Shown here: positions 25,325-33,979 of the stretch, one piece after another | How the letters are laid out: each line of letters begins with the position of its first letter | How positions within the stretch are numbered: the first letter of the stretch is position 1 | Origin: Alphaproteobacteria bacterium | GTDB lineage: Bacteria; Pseudomonadota; Alphaproteobacteria; Caulobacterales; Maricaulaceae | NCBI GenBank assembly: GCA_018222865.1 | Contig: JAAEZM010000004.1 | Span: 29,314-93,313 of the forward strand | Length of the DNA: 64,000 bases | Direction of reading: 5' to 3' | The notes under the pieces: generated by a model | Seen by the model: only the letters and a program-made list of their open reading frames with translations | Told to the model about the DNA's origin: nothing | The model's database searches: none | Translations under genes and position numbers: made by a program

Positions 25325-27133
25325 ATGGCGCCACCACTTCTTACCTTACAAGGCATTCAACTCACCTATGGTGTGACCCCGCTTCTCGATGGGGCAGACC
25401 TCACGATTGAGGAAGGGGCACGCCTGTGCCTTGTCGGACGCAACGGGTCTGGCAAATCCACCTTGATGAAAGTCGCGGCCGGGCTTGTTGAACCCGATGA
25501 TGGAGATGTTTTCGTCCATCCAGGCGCAACCATCCGTTATCTTGAACAAGACCCGGATTTGAGCAGTTTCAACTCGGTTATGGACTATGTCCTCGCCGGC
25601 CTCGCCCCGGGCGATGAGGATTATCGCGCCGCCTACCTGCTCGAGCATCTGGGCCTGACCGGAGAGGAAAATCCGGCCCGCCTTTCAGGCGGTGAGGCGC
25701 GCCGCGCCGCCCTGGCCCGTGCGCTCGCGCCGGATCCGGATATTTTGCTGCTGGATGAGCCGACCAACCATCTCGACCTGCCGGCGATTGAATGGTTGGA
25801 AGAAGAGCTCAAATCCATCCGCTCCGCCCTGGTCCTGATCAGTCACGACCGCCGCTTCCTTACCGACCTCTCCCGCGCTACCCTATGGCTTGATCGAGGC
25901 CAGACGCGCTTGCTCAACAAGGGTTTTGGCGATTTTGAAGCCTGGCGCGATGAAACACTTGAAGCTGAAGAGCTGGAAATGCACAAGCTCGATCGCAAGA
26001 TCGTGCGCGAAGAGCATTGGCTGCGCTATGGGGTGACGGCGCGACGCAAGCGCAATGTCCGCCGCCTCGGCGAGTTACAGGAATTGCGCAAGACACGCGC
26101 AGAGCATCGCGGCCCTCAAGGCCAGGTCAAGCTCGAGGCCAGCACGGCCCAGGAAAGCGGCAAGCTGGTTTGTGAAGCGCGCGATATCCAGAAGCGTTTT
26201 GGAGACCGGGTTATTATCCGCGACTTCTCGACCAAAATTGCTCGCGGCGCCCGCATTGGTCTGATTGGTCCAAATGGCGCCGGTAAAACCACCTTGCTCA
26301 ACATCCTCACGGGTGAGCTGGATCCCGATGGTGGCGATGTGCGCCTGGGCACCAAGCTGGAAACCGCAACGCTGGATCAAAAACGTGCGGTCTTGAAGCC
26401 GGACTGGACAGTGTCGGAAGCGCTGACCCAGGGCGGTGGCCACTTTGTCGAAGTGAACGGTTCGAAGAAGCATGTTATTGCTTATATGAAGGATTTCCTC
26501 TTCGCGCCCGAACAGTCCAATACGCCGGTCGAGGTTCTGTCCGGCGGCGAGAAGGCTCGCCTCATGCTTGCCCGAGCTCTCGCACTCCCGTCAAACCTGC
26601 TCATCCTTGACGAGCCGACCAATGATCTCGATCTTGAAACGCTCGACCTCCTCCAGGACCTGATCTCAGGGTATGACGGCACGGTCTTCCTCGTCTCTCA
26701 CGATCGCGACTTCCTTGACCGGACATGTAGCTCTGTCCTCATTGCTGAGGGCGATGGCCGCTGGACCGAATATGCGGGTGGCTATTCTGACATGGTCGCG
26801 CTGCGTGGCTATGGTGTTGCCAAACCGGAAGCGCTTGAAACCCAGCGCAAACCGCAAAGCGAAACCGCGACAAAACCCGCCGAGCCCAAACCTGAACGCA
26901 AGCGCATGGCGAATAAGGATCGCTACGCGCTTAAACTCCTGCCCGGTGAGATCGACGCGCTTAGCGACAAGATCACGGCCCTGGAAACCCAGCTCGCAGA
27001 CCCTGCACTCTTCAATGACAGTGCAAAATTCGCACGCGTATCCCAGGAACTGGCCGACGCTATGGAAGCACGTTCCGAAAAAGAAGACCGCTGGCTGGAA
27101 CTGGAAGCCCTGCGCGAGGAAATCGAGGGCTAG
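25325..27133 (+). CDS. uup: ABC-F family ATPase (Uup-like)
   Basis: A 602-residue soluble protein with two fused ABC cassettes and no membrane domain. Walker A motifs are LVGRNGSGKSTL (about residue 36) and LIGPNGAGKTTL (about 318); ABC signatures are LSGGEARRAAL and LSGGEKARLML; Walker B motifs are ILLLDEPTNHLD and LLILDEPTNDLD. A charged C-terminal coiled-coil extension (from about 510, KPAEPKPERKRM...) matches Uup, which binds branched DNA or ribosomes. It is not a transporter. The Uup assignment over other ABC-F subfamilies rests on that C-terminal arm. Confidence 0.9.
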   Translation: MAPPLLTLQGIQLTYGVTPLLDGADLTIEEGARLCLVGRNGSGKSTLMKVAAGLVEPDDGDVFVHPGATIRYLEQDPDLSSFNSVMDYVLAGLAPGDEDYRAAYLLEHLGLTGEENPARLSGGEARRAALARALAPDPDILLLDEPTNHLDLPAIEWLEEELKSIRSALVLISHDRRFLTDLSRATLWLDRGQTRLLNKGFGDFEAWRDETLEAEELEMHKLDRKIVREEHWLRYGVTARRKRNVRRLGELQELRKTRAEHRGPQGQVKLEASTAQESGKLVCEARDIQKRFGDRVIIRDFSTKIARGARIGLIGPNGAGKTTLLNILTGELDPDGGDVRLGTKLETATLDQKRAVLKPDWTVSEALTQGGGHFVEVNGSKKHVIAYMKDFLFAPEQSNTPVEVLSGGEKARLMLARALALPSNLLILDEPTNDLDLETLDLLQDLISGYDGTVFLVSHDRDFLDRTCSSVLIAEGDGRWTEYAGGYSDMVALRGYGVAKPEALETQRKPQSETATKPAEPKPERKRMANKDRYALKLLPGEIDALSDKITALETQLADPALFNDSAKFARVSQELADAMEARSEKEDRWLELEALREEIEG

Positions 27134-27164
27134 CGGATCCGGTTTGAGGCCATCAATCGCGCCC

Positions 27165-27677
27165 TTAAAGCTGAACCACCTCATCCGTTTTGTGCCGCCA
27201 AGCGGCGCGAGTATAAACCGAGATGGATAAGTCTACATCGAGACTTACGACGCGCGTGATCGCGGTCAACGCGGCGCTGATCCGATCGGACTCTGAGTAG
27301 GACGCTGCGACCAGCGAGATCAGTTCACACTGAAAGAAATTATAGCCGGCAATATAAAGATAAGGCGCAACGCCGCGATTAAAGTGCGCCTCGCCAATTG
27401 CGAGCGCCCGGGCGGCATAAGTTTCATCCAGATCGCCACTCAGGAGCGATTGCCAATGGCTCATCTGCCTGGTTTTCAGAGGACCTAGGGACGGCATTCG
27501 GCTGAACACGCGCTCCGCTTCAGAGAAACGCTGCATGTGCGTATAGAAGTCTTCCGTTATCTGCGGCAGCGCAACGGTAAGTTTCGGCTCTACGCTCTCT
27601 AGGGCCGCTTTGGTATCGGCATTTATGCCCAGCATGGCCTTTTTTCGCTTGAGAAGCTTCGACAGTTTTTCCGACAC
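27165..27677 (-). CDS. Stand-alone protoglobin (globin-coupled-sensor type domain)
   Basis: A 170-residue protein covering a single sensor globin domain and nothing else. Family features are FYTHMQRFSEAERVF (helices B-E), HWQSLLSGDLDETYAARALAIGEAHFNRGVAPYLYIAGYNFF (E-G helices with the likely proximal histidine in GEAHFNRG). Such domains bind haem and sense O2, CO or NO, usually fused to kinase, cyclase or methyl-accepting outputs. Here no output is fused. It starts at GTG and lies 100 bases downstream of a STAS-domain gene on the same strand, a plausible partner. Confidence 0.78.
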   Translation of the reverse strand: MSEKLSKLLKRKKAMLGINADTKAALESVEPKLTVALPQITEDFYTHMQRFSEAERVFSRMPSLGPLKTRQMSHWQSLLSGDLDETYAARALAIGEAHFNRGVAPYLYIAGYNFFQCELISLVAASYSESDRISAALTAITRVVSLDVDLSISVYTRAAWRHKTDEVVQL

Positions 27678-27777
27678 GCTCGTTCGCTTTCAAAATCTAA
27701 GAGGGAGGTTTGCCGGCACGAAAACGATTGGATCGTCCGGCGTCATGAGGTGAGCGCGCCCCGCTAAGTCCGGGCAC

Positions 27778-28155
27778 TCATTGAAATCTCGAACCGGTCT
27801 TGAAAGCGCACTGCCTGTCTGAGCAAGACTTTGAAATCGATTGACCATTATCGCCATCGACAGAGCTTGTTTGCAGCATCGGACACCAGTTGAAAACCTG
27901 CTGTGTTTTTGCCGAAACACCACTTAGGCAAAGCTCGATCCCGCGCCGGCGCGCCGCATCACTCAGGATGAGCAACATGCCAATTCCTGCGGGATCCGTG
28001 ATGTCCATATCCGACAAGTTCAAATGGACGCGGCGCCCGTCATATCGCTCCAATTCGTCGACAGCAGTCTTGAACGTTGCATAATCCTCAAAGCGCAACG
28101 ATCCGCTCATCTCAATATTCAGATCTTCTTCTTTTAAAATATAAGTAGTAAGCAT
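27778..28155 (-). CDS. STAS-domain protein (anti-anti-sigma-like)
   Basis: A 125-residue protein. Residues 1 to about 95 form a STAS fold: LNIEMSGSLRFEDYATFK, then the central strand-loop VHLNLSDMDITDPAGIGMLL, where the Ser/Thr phosphorylation site of SpoIIAA-type proteins lies (here D-I-T-D-P), followed by AARRRGIELCLSG. The last about 30 residues (SVDGDNGQSISK...) are unlike the family. ATG 28155 is used over the track start. In RsbR stressosome proteins a globin fold and a STAS domain are fused; here they are adjacent separate genes. Confidence 0.75.
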   Translation of the reverse strand: MLTTYILKEEDLNIEMSGSLRFEDYATFKTAVDELERYDGRRVHLNLSDMDITDPAGIGMLLILSDAARRRGIELCLSGVSAKTQQVFNWCPMLQTSSVDGDNGQSISKSCSDRQCAFKTGSRFQ

Positions 28156-28294
28156 TTCTATTCTCACCCGCTTATTTTAATTAGGTGGAATAAATCGTCT
28201 ACAATTCAATAACCATCTTTACTTTTATTATAAAAGAAGCATTCCTGTACTACTAAGCAACAGACCCCAGCCACCCGGCCTCGAGCGCGCACAC

Positions 28295-28326
28295 AAAAGG
28301 CGGAGACCAGCTGGTCTCCGCCTTTT
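28295..28326. terminator. Bidirectional rho-independent terminator
   Basis: A perfect 32-base palindrome, AAAAGGCGGAGACCAG followed directly by its complement and ending in TTTT. Because it has an A-run on one side and a T-run on the other it can act in both directions. It sits about 80 bases past the end of the M14 peptidase gene and 140 bases upstream of the STAS gene, so it most likely ends the M14 transcript. Confidence 0.88.
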
Positions 28327-28406
28327 GCTGCCCTCTTGGACAGGCGTCTCAACTCAACGCTGGGCGCTCACGCGCCAACGCCGGTGGTGATGCGTCGAGC
28401 TCTTTG

Positions 28407-31070
28407 CTAGCGCAGAACGCTGGAATGGGCCGGCCCAAGCAGGACGGCATTGAGCAACATCAGATCCAGACCTTCGATATACGCCCGGGTGGTGGGAGAC
28501 TGGGTGAAGCCAATCACATGACCACGGCCCATACGACGTTGAACCACGAAAGGCTTCTGGGCCAGCTGATCGGTGAACTCATCCCATGCAAAACCACCCG
28601 CCAGGACCTCGTCGGCCTCAGCAAAGCGCACCGCCGTCACCGCCGCATCCACCGGAACGGGAGCGAAAATGTTCGAGCCTGTGACGAGCGCCGCGGCTCC
28701 ATTTTCATAGCCAGAGCTCATCCAGGCATCCGGATTGGCTTCAACATAGAATAAGGCACCGGGCGACCGTTCCGGCATGGTGCCCGCTTCCGCCTCACGC
28801 GCTTCGCGCTCGTCATCATTGGCCAGAATGACACCATCGACCGTATCCGCGTCACCATCCTGTGCATCACGCGGCGTATCCGCAGCACGTTCGCGCTGGA
28901 GCGGCAGGAAAGAGCTATCGCCTTCGGACATCCAGCGAACAGCATCGCCCAGGCCGACCAACGTACCGCCATCACGGACAAAACGGGTCAATGCCTCACG
29001 GCCAGCTGAGCCGAGCGTACTGGAATAGCTCGGGAAACCTTGTTCCGGCAGAAGGATGACGTCATAGCGGCTCAGATCCGCTCGGGACATGGAGCGGGCC
29101 CGAATAATCGTCACCGGCTGGCCGTAACGCTGCTCCAGCACATAACGGGTCGCGCCGGCAGACAGGGCCGATGTGCCCTCATCCCAGGCCATAGCCACAC
29201 GCGGCGCAATCATCTGATGGAAGAGGTTGGATCCCGGATTAGGGCCTTCATCCACCCAGCTCGAGGCCATCGGCACAAGAGCAGCACCATGCTCCCGCGC
29301 CAGACGGTTGATGGTGAAATCGAGCTCTGGCGGTGCACCATGACGGATCACCACAGCCGAACCGGCCGGGAAGACGTCATCGCCGATGCGGAATTCAGCC
29401 TCAGAGGTCCGCACAGCAATGCCCTCGCGCAGGAGGTCAAGAATGAGAGCAGCCTGCCCGGCATCCGTCCACGCAATGGCATAGCCATAAGACGCATCAC
29501 CGGATGCAATCTGGCTGGGCACAGCATCATCCGCGCCCACACGCGAACCGGTCACCCCGGGTGCGCGGCGACAAAGCGTGTGATCAATATTATGCATCAG
29601 CGGCAAGGACCAGGCGGTCACATCATACAGCTCAAGCCCCAGCCCGCGCTCACGGCGCTCCTCCTGGACCTCCATGAAGTCCGCTGGCAATTCAGTTGTC
29701 GGCTCGAGAAGCGTGCGCGCCAGACGACCCGCGGCCTGATCGAACCGCACCAGGAAGGCACCATCTTCAAAGCGCGCGCCGCAGAGCGCTTGGCCGCCCT
29801 CGAGACGCTGGACCTCAATACCCTGACGCGCCAGGGATCGTGCCAGACGCTCCGAATTCCACGGATTGGACGCCCGGTCGAGCACGATGGCTTCATCCCC
29901 GCCATCCACGAAACTGCCGCGGCGGAAATCGACGAAATTGCGCAGGAAGAACTCACGATTCTGGGCCACAGCCTCGGCGGTGGAGACAGACGCGACGAAA
30001 TTTCGATCCACCCCATCGGCATAAGTCAGCAGTGAGCCGTCCTGACGGCGCCAGACCAGGCCGCGCGGCGATCCTTGTTCATAGGTCATCGCGACCGCGC
30101 CCTGCATGGTCGGCCACATATCGCCATAGCCAGGATAGAAGGCGTCAAAAATCTCGCGCGTGAAGAAGTCATAGCCGAGCTGATCGAAATAGCGCCCGTT
30201 ATTGCGGCCGATGATTTCCTGCGCGGCGCGTTGCGCTTCAGAGATATGCGGGTTGAAGGGATCAGCAGACGGCGCGAAGAAATACGAGCTGTCACCGCCC
30301 ATTTCATGCGAGTCGACAACAGCCTGCGGAAACCAGCGCAGCATTTCGCGCACCCGACCTTGGGTCTCTGGCTGGCTCATCGTGAACCAGTCTCGATTGA
30401 GGTCGAAGAGATAATGGTTCATCCGCCCGCGCGGCCAGGGCTGTTCATGCTCAACAGCCGCCCGGTCCGCTTGAGGCTCCAGCCCCAGTGCATTTTGAAA
30501 ACCATGGACGAAGCGCGCCCGGCCATCAGGGTTCTGGTCCGGATCAATGATCACAAGTGTATTGTCCAGGATGGCCTCAACAGTGGGATCATTCTGGGCT
30601 GCCAGAAGATGATAGGCTGTGCGGATGCCGGCATCACCCGGTGTGATCTCGTCGCCGTGTACGCCATAGCCCAGCCAGACGATGGCCGGCTGCTCACTGA
30701 TAATCGCGTCGAGCTGCGCCGCGCTTTGTGTTTGCGGGAAAGCCAAGCTCTGCATATTGGCCTGGATCTCATCCATCCGCGCCAGCATTTCCGCACTTCC
30801 GATCACAGCATAGGACAGCGTACGTCCTTGCCAGCTGGTCGCATATTCAAAGACCCGGATCCTCTCCGGCGCCGCGGTTTCAAGCACCCGTAAATAGGCC
30901 TGCAGGTCTTCAGGCGGGGTGATGACTTCACCAAAATCATAGCCCGCAAAGCTCTCCATATCCGGAATAGACGGATCATAACTGACCTCAAGCGGCGTTG
31001 ATTGCGCCTGAGCCGAGGCACTCAACAGTACCAGAGCGCCAGAAACGGCTGAAATGAGCGTGCGGATCAT
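28407..31070 (-). CDS. Secreted M14-family metallocarboxypeptidase-like protein
   Basis: An 887-residue exported protein. A signal peptide (TLISAVSGALVLLSASAQAQ) is followed by an M14 zinc peptidase domain. The metal ligands appear in GVHGDEITPGD (H-x-x-E, about residue 137) and in the DSHEMGG region (about 255), with substrate residues in DPDQNPDGRARF. A long C-terminal part (from about 450) includes a glutamine-amidotransferase-like segment (YDVILLPEQGFPSYSS, FVRDGGTLVGLGDAVRW). This layout is found in large periplasmic M14 peptidases. The specificity is unknown. GGGGGAG precedes ATG. Confidence 0.86.
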   Translation of the reverse strand: MIRTLISAVSGALVLLSASAQAQSTPLEVSYDPSIPDMESFAGYDFGEVITPPEDLQAYLRVLETAAPERIRVFEYATSWQGRTLSYAVIGSAEMLARMDEIQANMQSLAFPQTQSAAQLDAIISEQPAIVWLGYGVHGDEITPGDAGIRTAYHLLAAQNDPTVEAILDNTLVIIDPDQNPDGRARFVHGFQNALGLEPQADRAAVEHEQPWPRGRMNHYLFDLNRDWFTMSQPETQGRVREMLRWFPQAVVDSHEMGGDSSYFFAPSADPFNPHISEAQRAAQEIIGRNNGRYFDQLGYDFFTREIFDAFYPGYGDMWPTMQGAVAMTYEQGSPRGLVWRRQDGSLLTYADGVDRNFVASVSTAEAVAQNREFFLRNFVDFRRGSFVDGGDEAIVLDRASNPWNSERLARSLARQGIEVQRLEGGQALCGARFEDGAFLVRFDQAAGRLARTLLEPTTELPADFMEVQEERRERGLGLELYDVTAWSLPLMHNIDHTLCRRAPGVTGSRVGADDAVPSQIASGDASYGYAIAWTDAGQAALILDLLREGIAVRTSEAEFRIGDDVFPAGSAVVIRHGAPPELDFTINRLAREHGAALVPMASSWVDEGPNPGSNLFHQMIAPRVAMAWDEGTSALSAGATRYVLEQRYGQPVTIIRARSMSRADLSRYDVILLPEQGFPSYSSTLGSAGREALTRFVRDGGTLVGLGDAVRWMSEGDSSFLPLQRERAADTPRDAQDGDADTVDGVILANDDEREAREAEAGTMPERSPGALFYVEANPDAWMSSGYENGAAALVTGSNIFAPVPVDAAVTAVRFAEADEVLAGGFAWDEFTDQLAQKPFVVQRRMGRGHVIGFTQSPTTRAYIEGLDLMLLNAVLLGPAHSSVLR

Positions 31071-31143
31071 AAAACTCCCCCAAGAAGAAACGGCGCCGCA
31101 AGGTAAACCGGACTCGGGCCTTGAAGCAAAGGTGATCGGTGAA

Positions 31144-33162
31144 TTAGGGCGTCACAATCGCAAAGCCCGGATCTGGCTGCTCCAAAAGGGCGAAAAAGCC
31201 CAGGAGCGCACCGCGATCACCCTCAACAGCGAAGTCGGATGATGAAATCATGTCGAACAACCCCGCCTCCTGCTGAATAAGCCGCAGCCAGAAGGCGCGC
31301 GTGACCGATACTCGCGCATCGACATCCAGCGGGGTATCCTCGGCATATGAACGCATGACCCCGTTGGAGATCTCAATGGTGAAGGTTTCACCCGTATCGG
31401 TGAAGTCGAACACAAAACGGCGCTCCAGATCTGCTGCAGCAAGGCCATCCAGACGGGTCGCCATGGCCTGGAAGAACATCTCCAGCGGAATAGCGTTGAG
31501 AATATCATCGCTGGCATCGGTCACATCGCGCGTGGAAATCCCGTGTCTGAGTTCATACGCCCCCGCGAGATAGACGTTCCGCCAGGGCCCCGACTCCGCT
31601 AGATAACCCATCTGCTCATAGGCGCGCGCCAATACTTCACGTGCCGTGTCGCTGTTCGGCTCTGCAAAAACTGCATGCTGGGCCAGCTCCGCTGACCAGC
31701 GATAATCTCCCGCATCGAACGCCGTCCGGGCTGCATCCAGCGTGGCCTCAAGTCCGCCAAAGGCCTCGACATAACGCACAGCTGCTTCGGTGCGCGGCAC
31801 CGGGTTCAGATTGGCCGGGACACCGTCGAACCAGCCGAAATAGCGTTGATAGACAGCGCGGGAGTTATGCCGAAGGGTGCCGTAATAACCGCGGATGGAG
31901 AAGGTGTTTTCCAAAGATGTTGGCAGGGCGATTGTTTCGGCGATCTCGTCCGGCCGGAGCCCCTGAGCCGCCAGCCGCAGCGTCTGATCATGGATGTATT
32001 TGTAGATGTCGCGCTGCGCTTCGAGATAATCGATCACCTCTTCACGCCCCCAAACGGGCCAGTGGTGCGAGTTGAAGATCACATCCGTCCGGTCCGCGAA
32101 GAGGCGGCGCGCATCATCGATCGCGCTGGACCATGCAATCGCGTCACGGACCTGAGCCCCGCGCAAAGTGTAGAGATTATGCATATTGCGTGAGACGATT
32201 TCGGCGCCGCACCAGGCGTTGAAATCAGGGAAGAACACGGTGAGTTCCGCCGGCGCTTCCGTATGAGGCGCGAACTGAAACTCCATTCGCACACCACCGA
32301 ATTCGAGCGTCTGCCCGGTCTCATCGATAATATGCGACGGCGTGCCGATCGTATGCGTGCCAATCGCCGGATGCTTACCCAGGCCCGAGCCAACCTGTCC
32401 GCGCGGAGAGAAAGGCAAATCCAGCCCATACATATAGCCAGCTCTGCGTCCCATCACGATGCCCGCGACGACATTCTCGCTCACCGCTTCGTGCAGAAAA
32501 CCGGCCGGTGCGATCAAAGCGACCTCGCCGGACGCAATGGCGTCTGCATCGACCACTCCGGCCAGACCGCCAAAATGATCGATATGACTATGGGTGAGAA
32601 TAACCGCGCTGATCGGGCGCTCGCCCAGCTCCTGATTGACCAGATCCATCGCCACGCGCGCGGTCTCGACAGAGGTCAATGGGTCGATAATGATCCGCCC
32701 CTCCGGCCCCTCGATGATCGACATGTTGGACAGGTCATACCCCCGAACCTGGTAAATCCCGGGCGTCACCTCGAAGAGACCATGAATACTGTTCAAACTG
32801 GCCTGGCGCCAGAAACTGGGATTGACGCTGCCCAGGCGCTCGCCTTCAAGAAAGGAATAATCCTCTGGACGCCAGATGCGCTCACCGCTTTCGGAACGGA
32901 TATCCAGATCCGGCAAAGTGGCGATAAAGCCCCGGCGAGCGAGCTCGTAATCCGCCTCATCCGCGAAAATCGGATGCGCCGCGACTTCACCCTGACGGGC
33001 CAGCGTTGCCTCTGTTGGCGCTCGAAAGCCCGCGGCATCCACTTCGGCTCCGGGATCGAACACCAAGCTATCCTGTGGCGCGGGCGCTTCACCGCATGCA
33101 GACAGAGCAAATAATAATCCCGCAGAAACAATTAGATGCTGTGTGGCGGACTGTTTTTTCAT
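31144..33162 (-). CDS. Alkyl/aryl-sulfatase, SdsA-type metallo-beta-lactamase-fold lipoprotein
   Basis: A 672-residue protein with a lipoprotein signal (LIVSAGLLFALSACGE, lipobox Cys). It has the Zn2-binding THSHIDHFGG motif (about residue 190), further ligands in the GAEIVSRNMHN and NSHHWPVWG regions, a helical dimerisation domain (about 410-540) and a C-terminal SCP2-like domain. This is the layout of SDS-degrading class III sulfatases, which release sulfate from alkyl sulfates. ATG 33162 follows GGGGGAGGA and is preferred to the track start. Divergent from a Crp/Fnr regulator. Confidence 0.9.
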   Translation of the reverse strand: MKKQSATQHLIVSAGLLFALSACGEAPAPQDSLVFDPGAEVDAAGFRAPTEATLARQGEVAAHPIFADEADYELARRGFIATLPDLDIRSESGERIWRPEDYSFLEGERLGSVNPSFWRQASLNSIHGLFEVTPGIYQVRGYDLSNMSIIEGPEGRIIIDPLTSVETARVAMDLVNQELGERPISAVILTHSHIDHFGGLAGVVDADAIASGEVALIAPAGFLHEAVSENVVAGIVMGRRAGYMYGLDLPFSPRGQVGSGLGKHPAIGTHTIGTPSHIIDETGQTLEFGGVRMEFQFAPHTEAPAELTVFFPDFNAWCGAEIVSRNMHNLYTLRGAQVRDAIAWSSAIDDARRLFADRTDVIFNSHHWPVWGREEVIDYLEAQRDIYKYIHDQTLRLAAQGLRPDEIAETIALPTSLENTFSIRGYYGTLRHNSRAVYQRYFGWFDGVPANLNPVPRTEAAVRYVEAFGGLEATLDAARTAFDAGDYRWSAELAQHAVFAEPNSDTAREVLARAYEQMGYLAESGPWRNVYLAGAYELRHGISTRDVTDASDDILNAIPLEMFFQAMATRLDGLAAADLERRFVFDFTDTGETFTIEISNGVMRSYAEDTPLDVDARVSVTRAFWLRLIQQEAGLFDMISSSDFAVEGDRGALLGFFALLEQPDPGFAIVTP

Positions 33163-33233
33163 CGTCCGTCCTCCCCCTTTTATCGGCAACCACCCGACAT
33201 GCTGGGCAGAGACGGGAGCAAGCGCAAGTCCCT

Positions 33234-33262
33234 ATTTCGCCAAACGAAATGCCCAGTATAAT
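33234..33262 (+). promoter_or_regulatory. Promoter with overlapping palindromic operator, upstream of the Crp/Fnr gene
   Basis: ATTTCG-N5-CGAAAT (33234-33250) is a perfect 6-bp inverted repeat, and a perfect TATAAT lies at 33257-33262. The left arm occupies the -35 position at 17-base spacing. A dimeric regulator bound here would block polymerase, so autorepression or control of the divergent sulfatase gene is plausible. The palindrome does not match the classic FNR (TTGAT/ATCAA) or CRP (GTGA/TCAC) half sites. Confidence 0.55.
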
Positions 33263-33301
33263 CACAAGCTGACCATCCCGAGATTGCCAGGAGCCTGTCG
33301 C

Positions 33302-33979
33302 GTGGACGCACAATATCTGTGGAACCGGACCTTCACGACGCTGGGCCTGGATGATGCCCAAGCTCGCGCCGCGATGATCGAGCGCGGCGAATTGCGGCGC
33401 ATCGACGCCGATAAGACATTGATCGCACAATCTGATGATGATGATCAGGTCTACTTCCTGCTGGAAGGCCGGGCTCGCGTGGTCCTCTTTTCCGCGCGCG
33501 GACATGAGGTCTGGGTCGACAATCTGGAAACCGGTGCCGTGATTGGAGAGATCGCAGCCTTGACCGGTCATAAGAGAACCAGCGGAATTGTCGCGGAGAC
33601 GCTATGCGTTGTGGCGAGTTTTTCCAGCAATTCCTTCAAAACGCTCTTGCTCGAATTCGGCAGTATCGGCTTGGCGTTGTCGACATCACTCGCCAATCGG
33701 GTCCACACGACGACACGCCGCATGTTCGAACTTTCCGCCATGACGGCCAAAGGGCGGGTTTATGGCGAACTCCTGCGCATTGCCGAGCCGATGGAAGAAT
33801 CTGGCGTCTTGATCATCAAGCCGCTGCCCAATCTCGCCGGGCTGGCCAAGCGTGTGAGCACCACGCGCGAGACGGTTTCGCGCGCTATCACGGAGCTGGA
33901 GGAGAAAAAGCTCCTGCAGCGTGCCGATGACAGTTTCCTGCTTATCGACCCAGACCAGCTCGGACGTTTACAGAAATGA
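33302..33979 (+). CDS. Crp/Fnr family transcriptional regulator
   Basis: A 225-residue protein: an N-terminal cyclic-nucleotide-binding-type beta-roll (residues 20-125, with DDQVYFLLEGRARVVL and GAVIGEIAALTG), a long dimerisation helix and a C-terminal winged helix with recognition region LAKRVSTTRETVSRAITELEEK. The PBC-like segment IGEIAALTGHKRT lacks the typical RSA cAMP contact, and no N-terminal Fe-S cysteines are present, so the ligand is unclear. GTG 33302 follows CAGGAG; the track start at 33143 is upstream of the promoter. It overlaps the convergent cyclase gene by 12 bases. Confidence 0.87.
   Translation: MDAQYLWNRTFTTLGLDDAQARAAMIERGELRRIDADKTLIAQSDDDDQVYFLLEGRARVVLFSARGHEVWVDNLETGAVIGEIAALTGHKRTSGIVAETLCVVASFSSNSFKTLLLEFGSIGLALSTSLANRVHTTTRRMFELSAMTAKGRVYGELLRIAEPMEESGVLIIKPLPNLAGLAKRVSTTRETVSRAITELEEKKLLQRADDSFLLIDPDQLGRLQK

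Noticed and set aside
27690-27923. 77-codon frame overlapping the 3' end of the STAS gene, as a frameshifted continuation
   Set aside because: The STAS fold is essentially complete before its unusual tail. The alternative frame has no family likeness, so a frameshift is not supported.
29040-30893. 331- and 272-codon frames antisense to the M14 peptidase
   Set aside because: The peptidase frame has signal peptide, zinc motifs and ribosome site. The antisense translations show no recognisable features.
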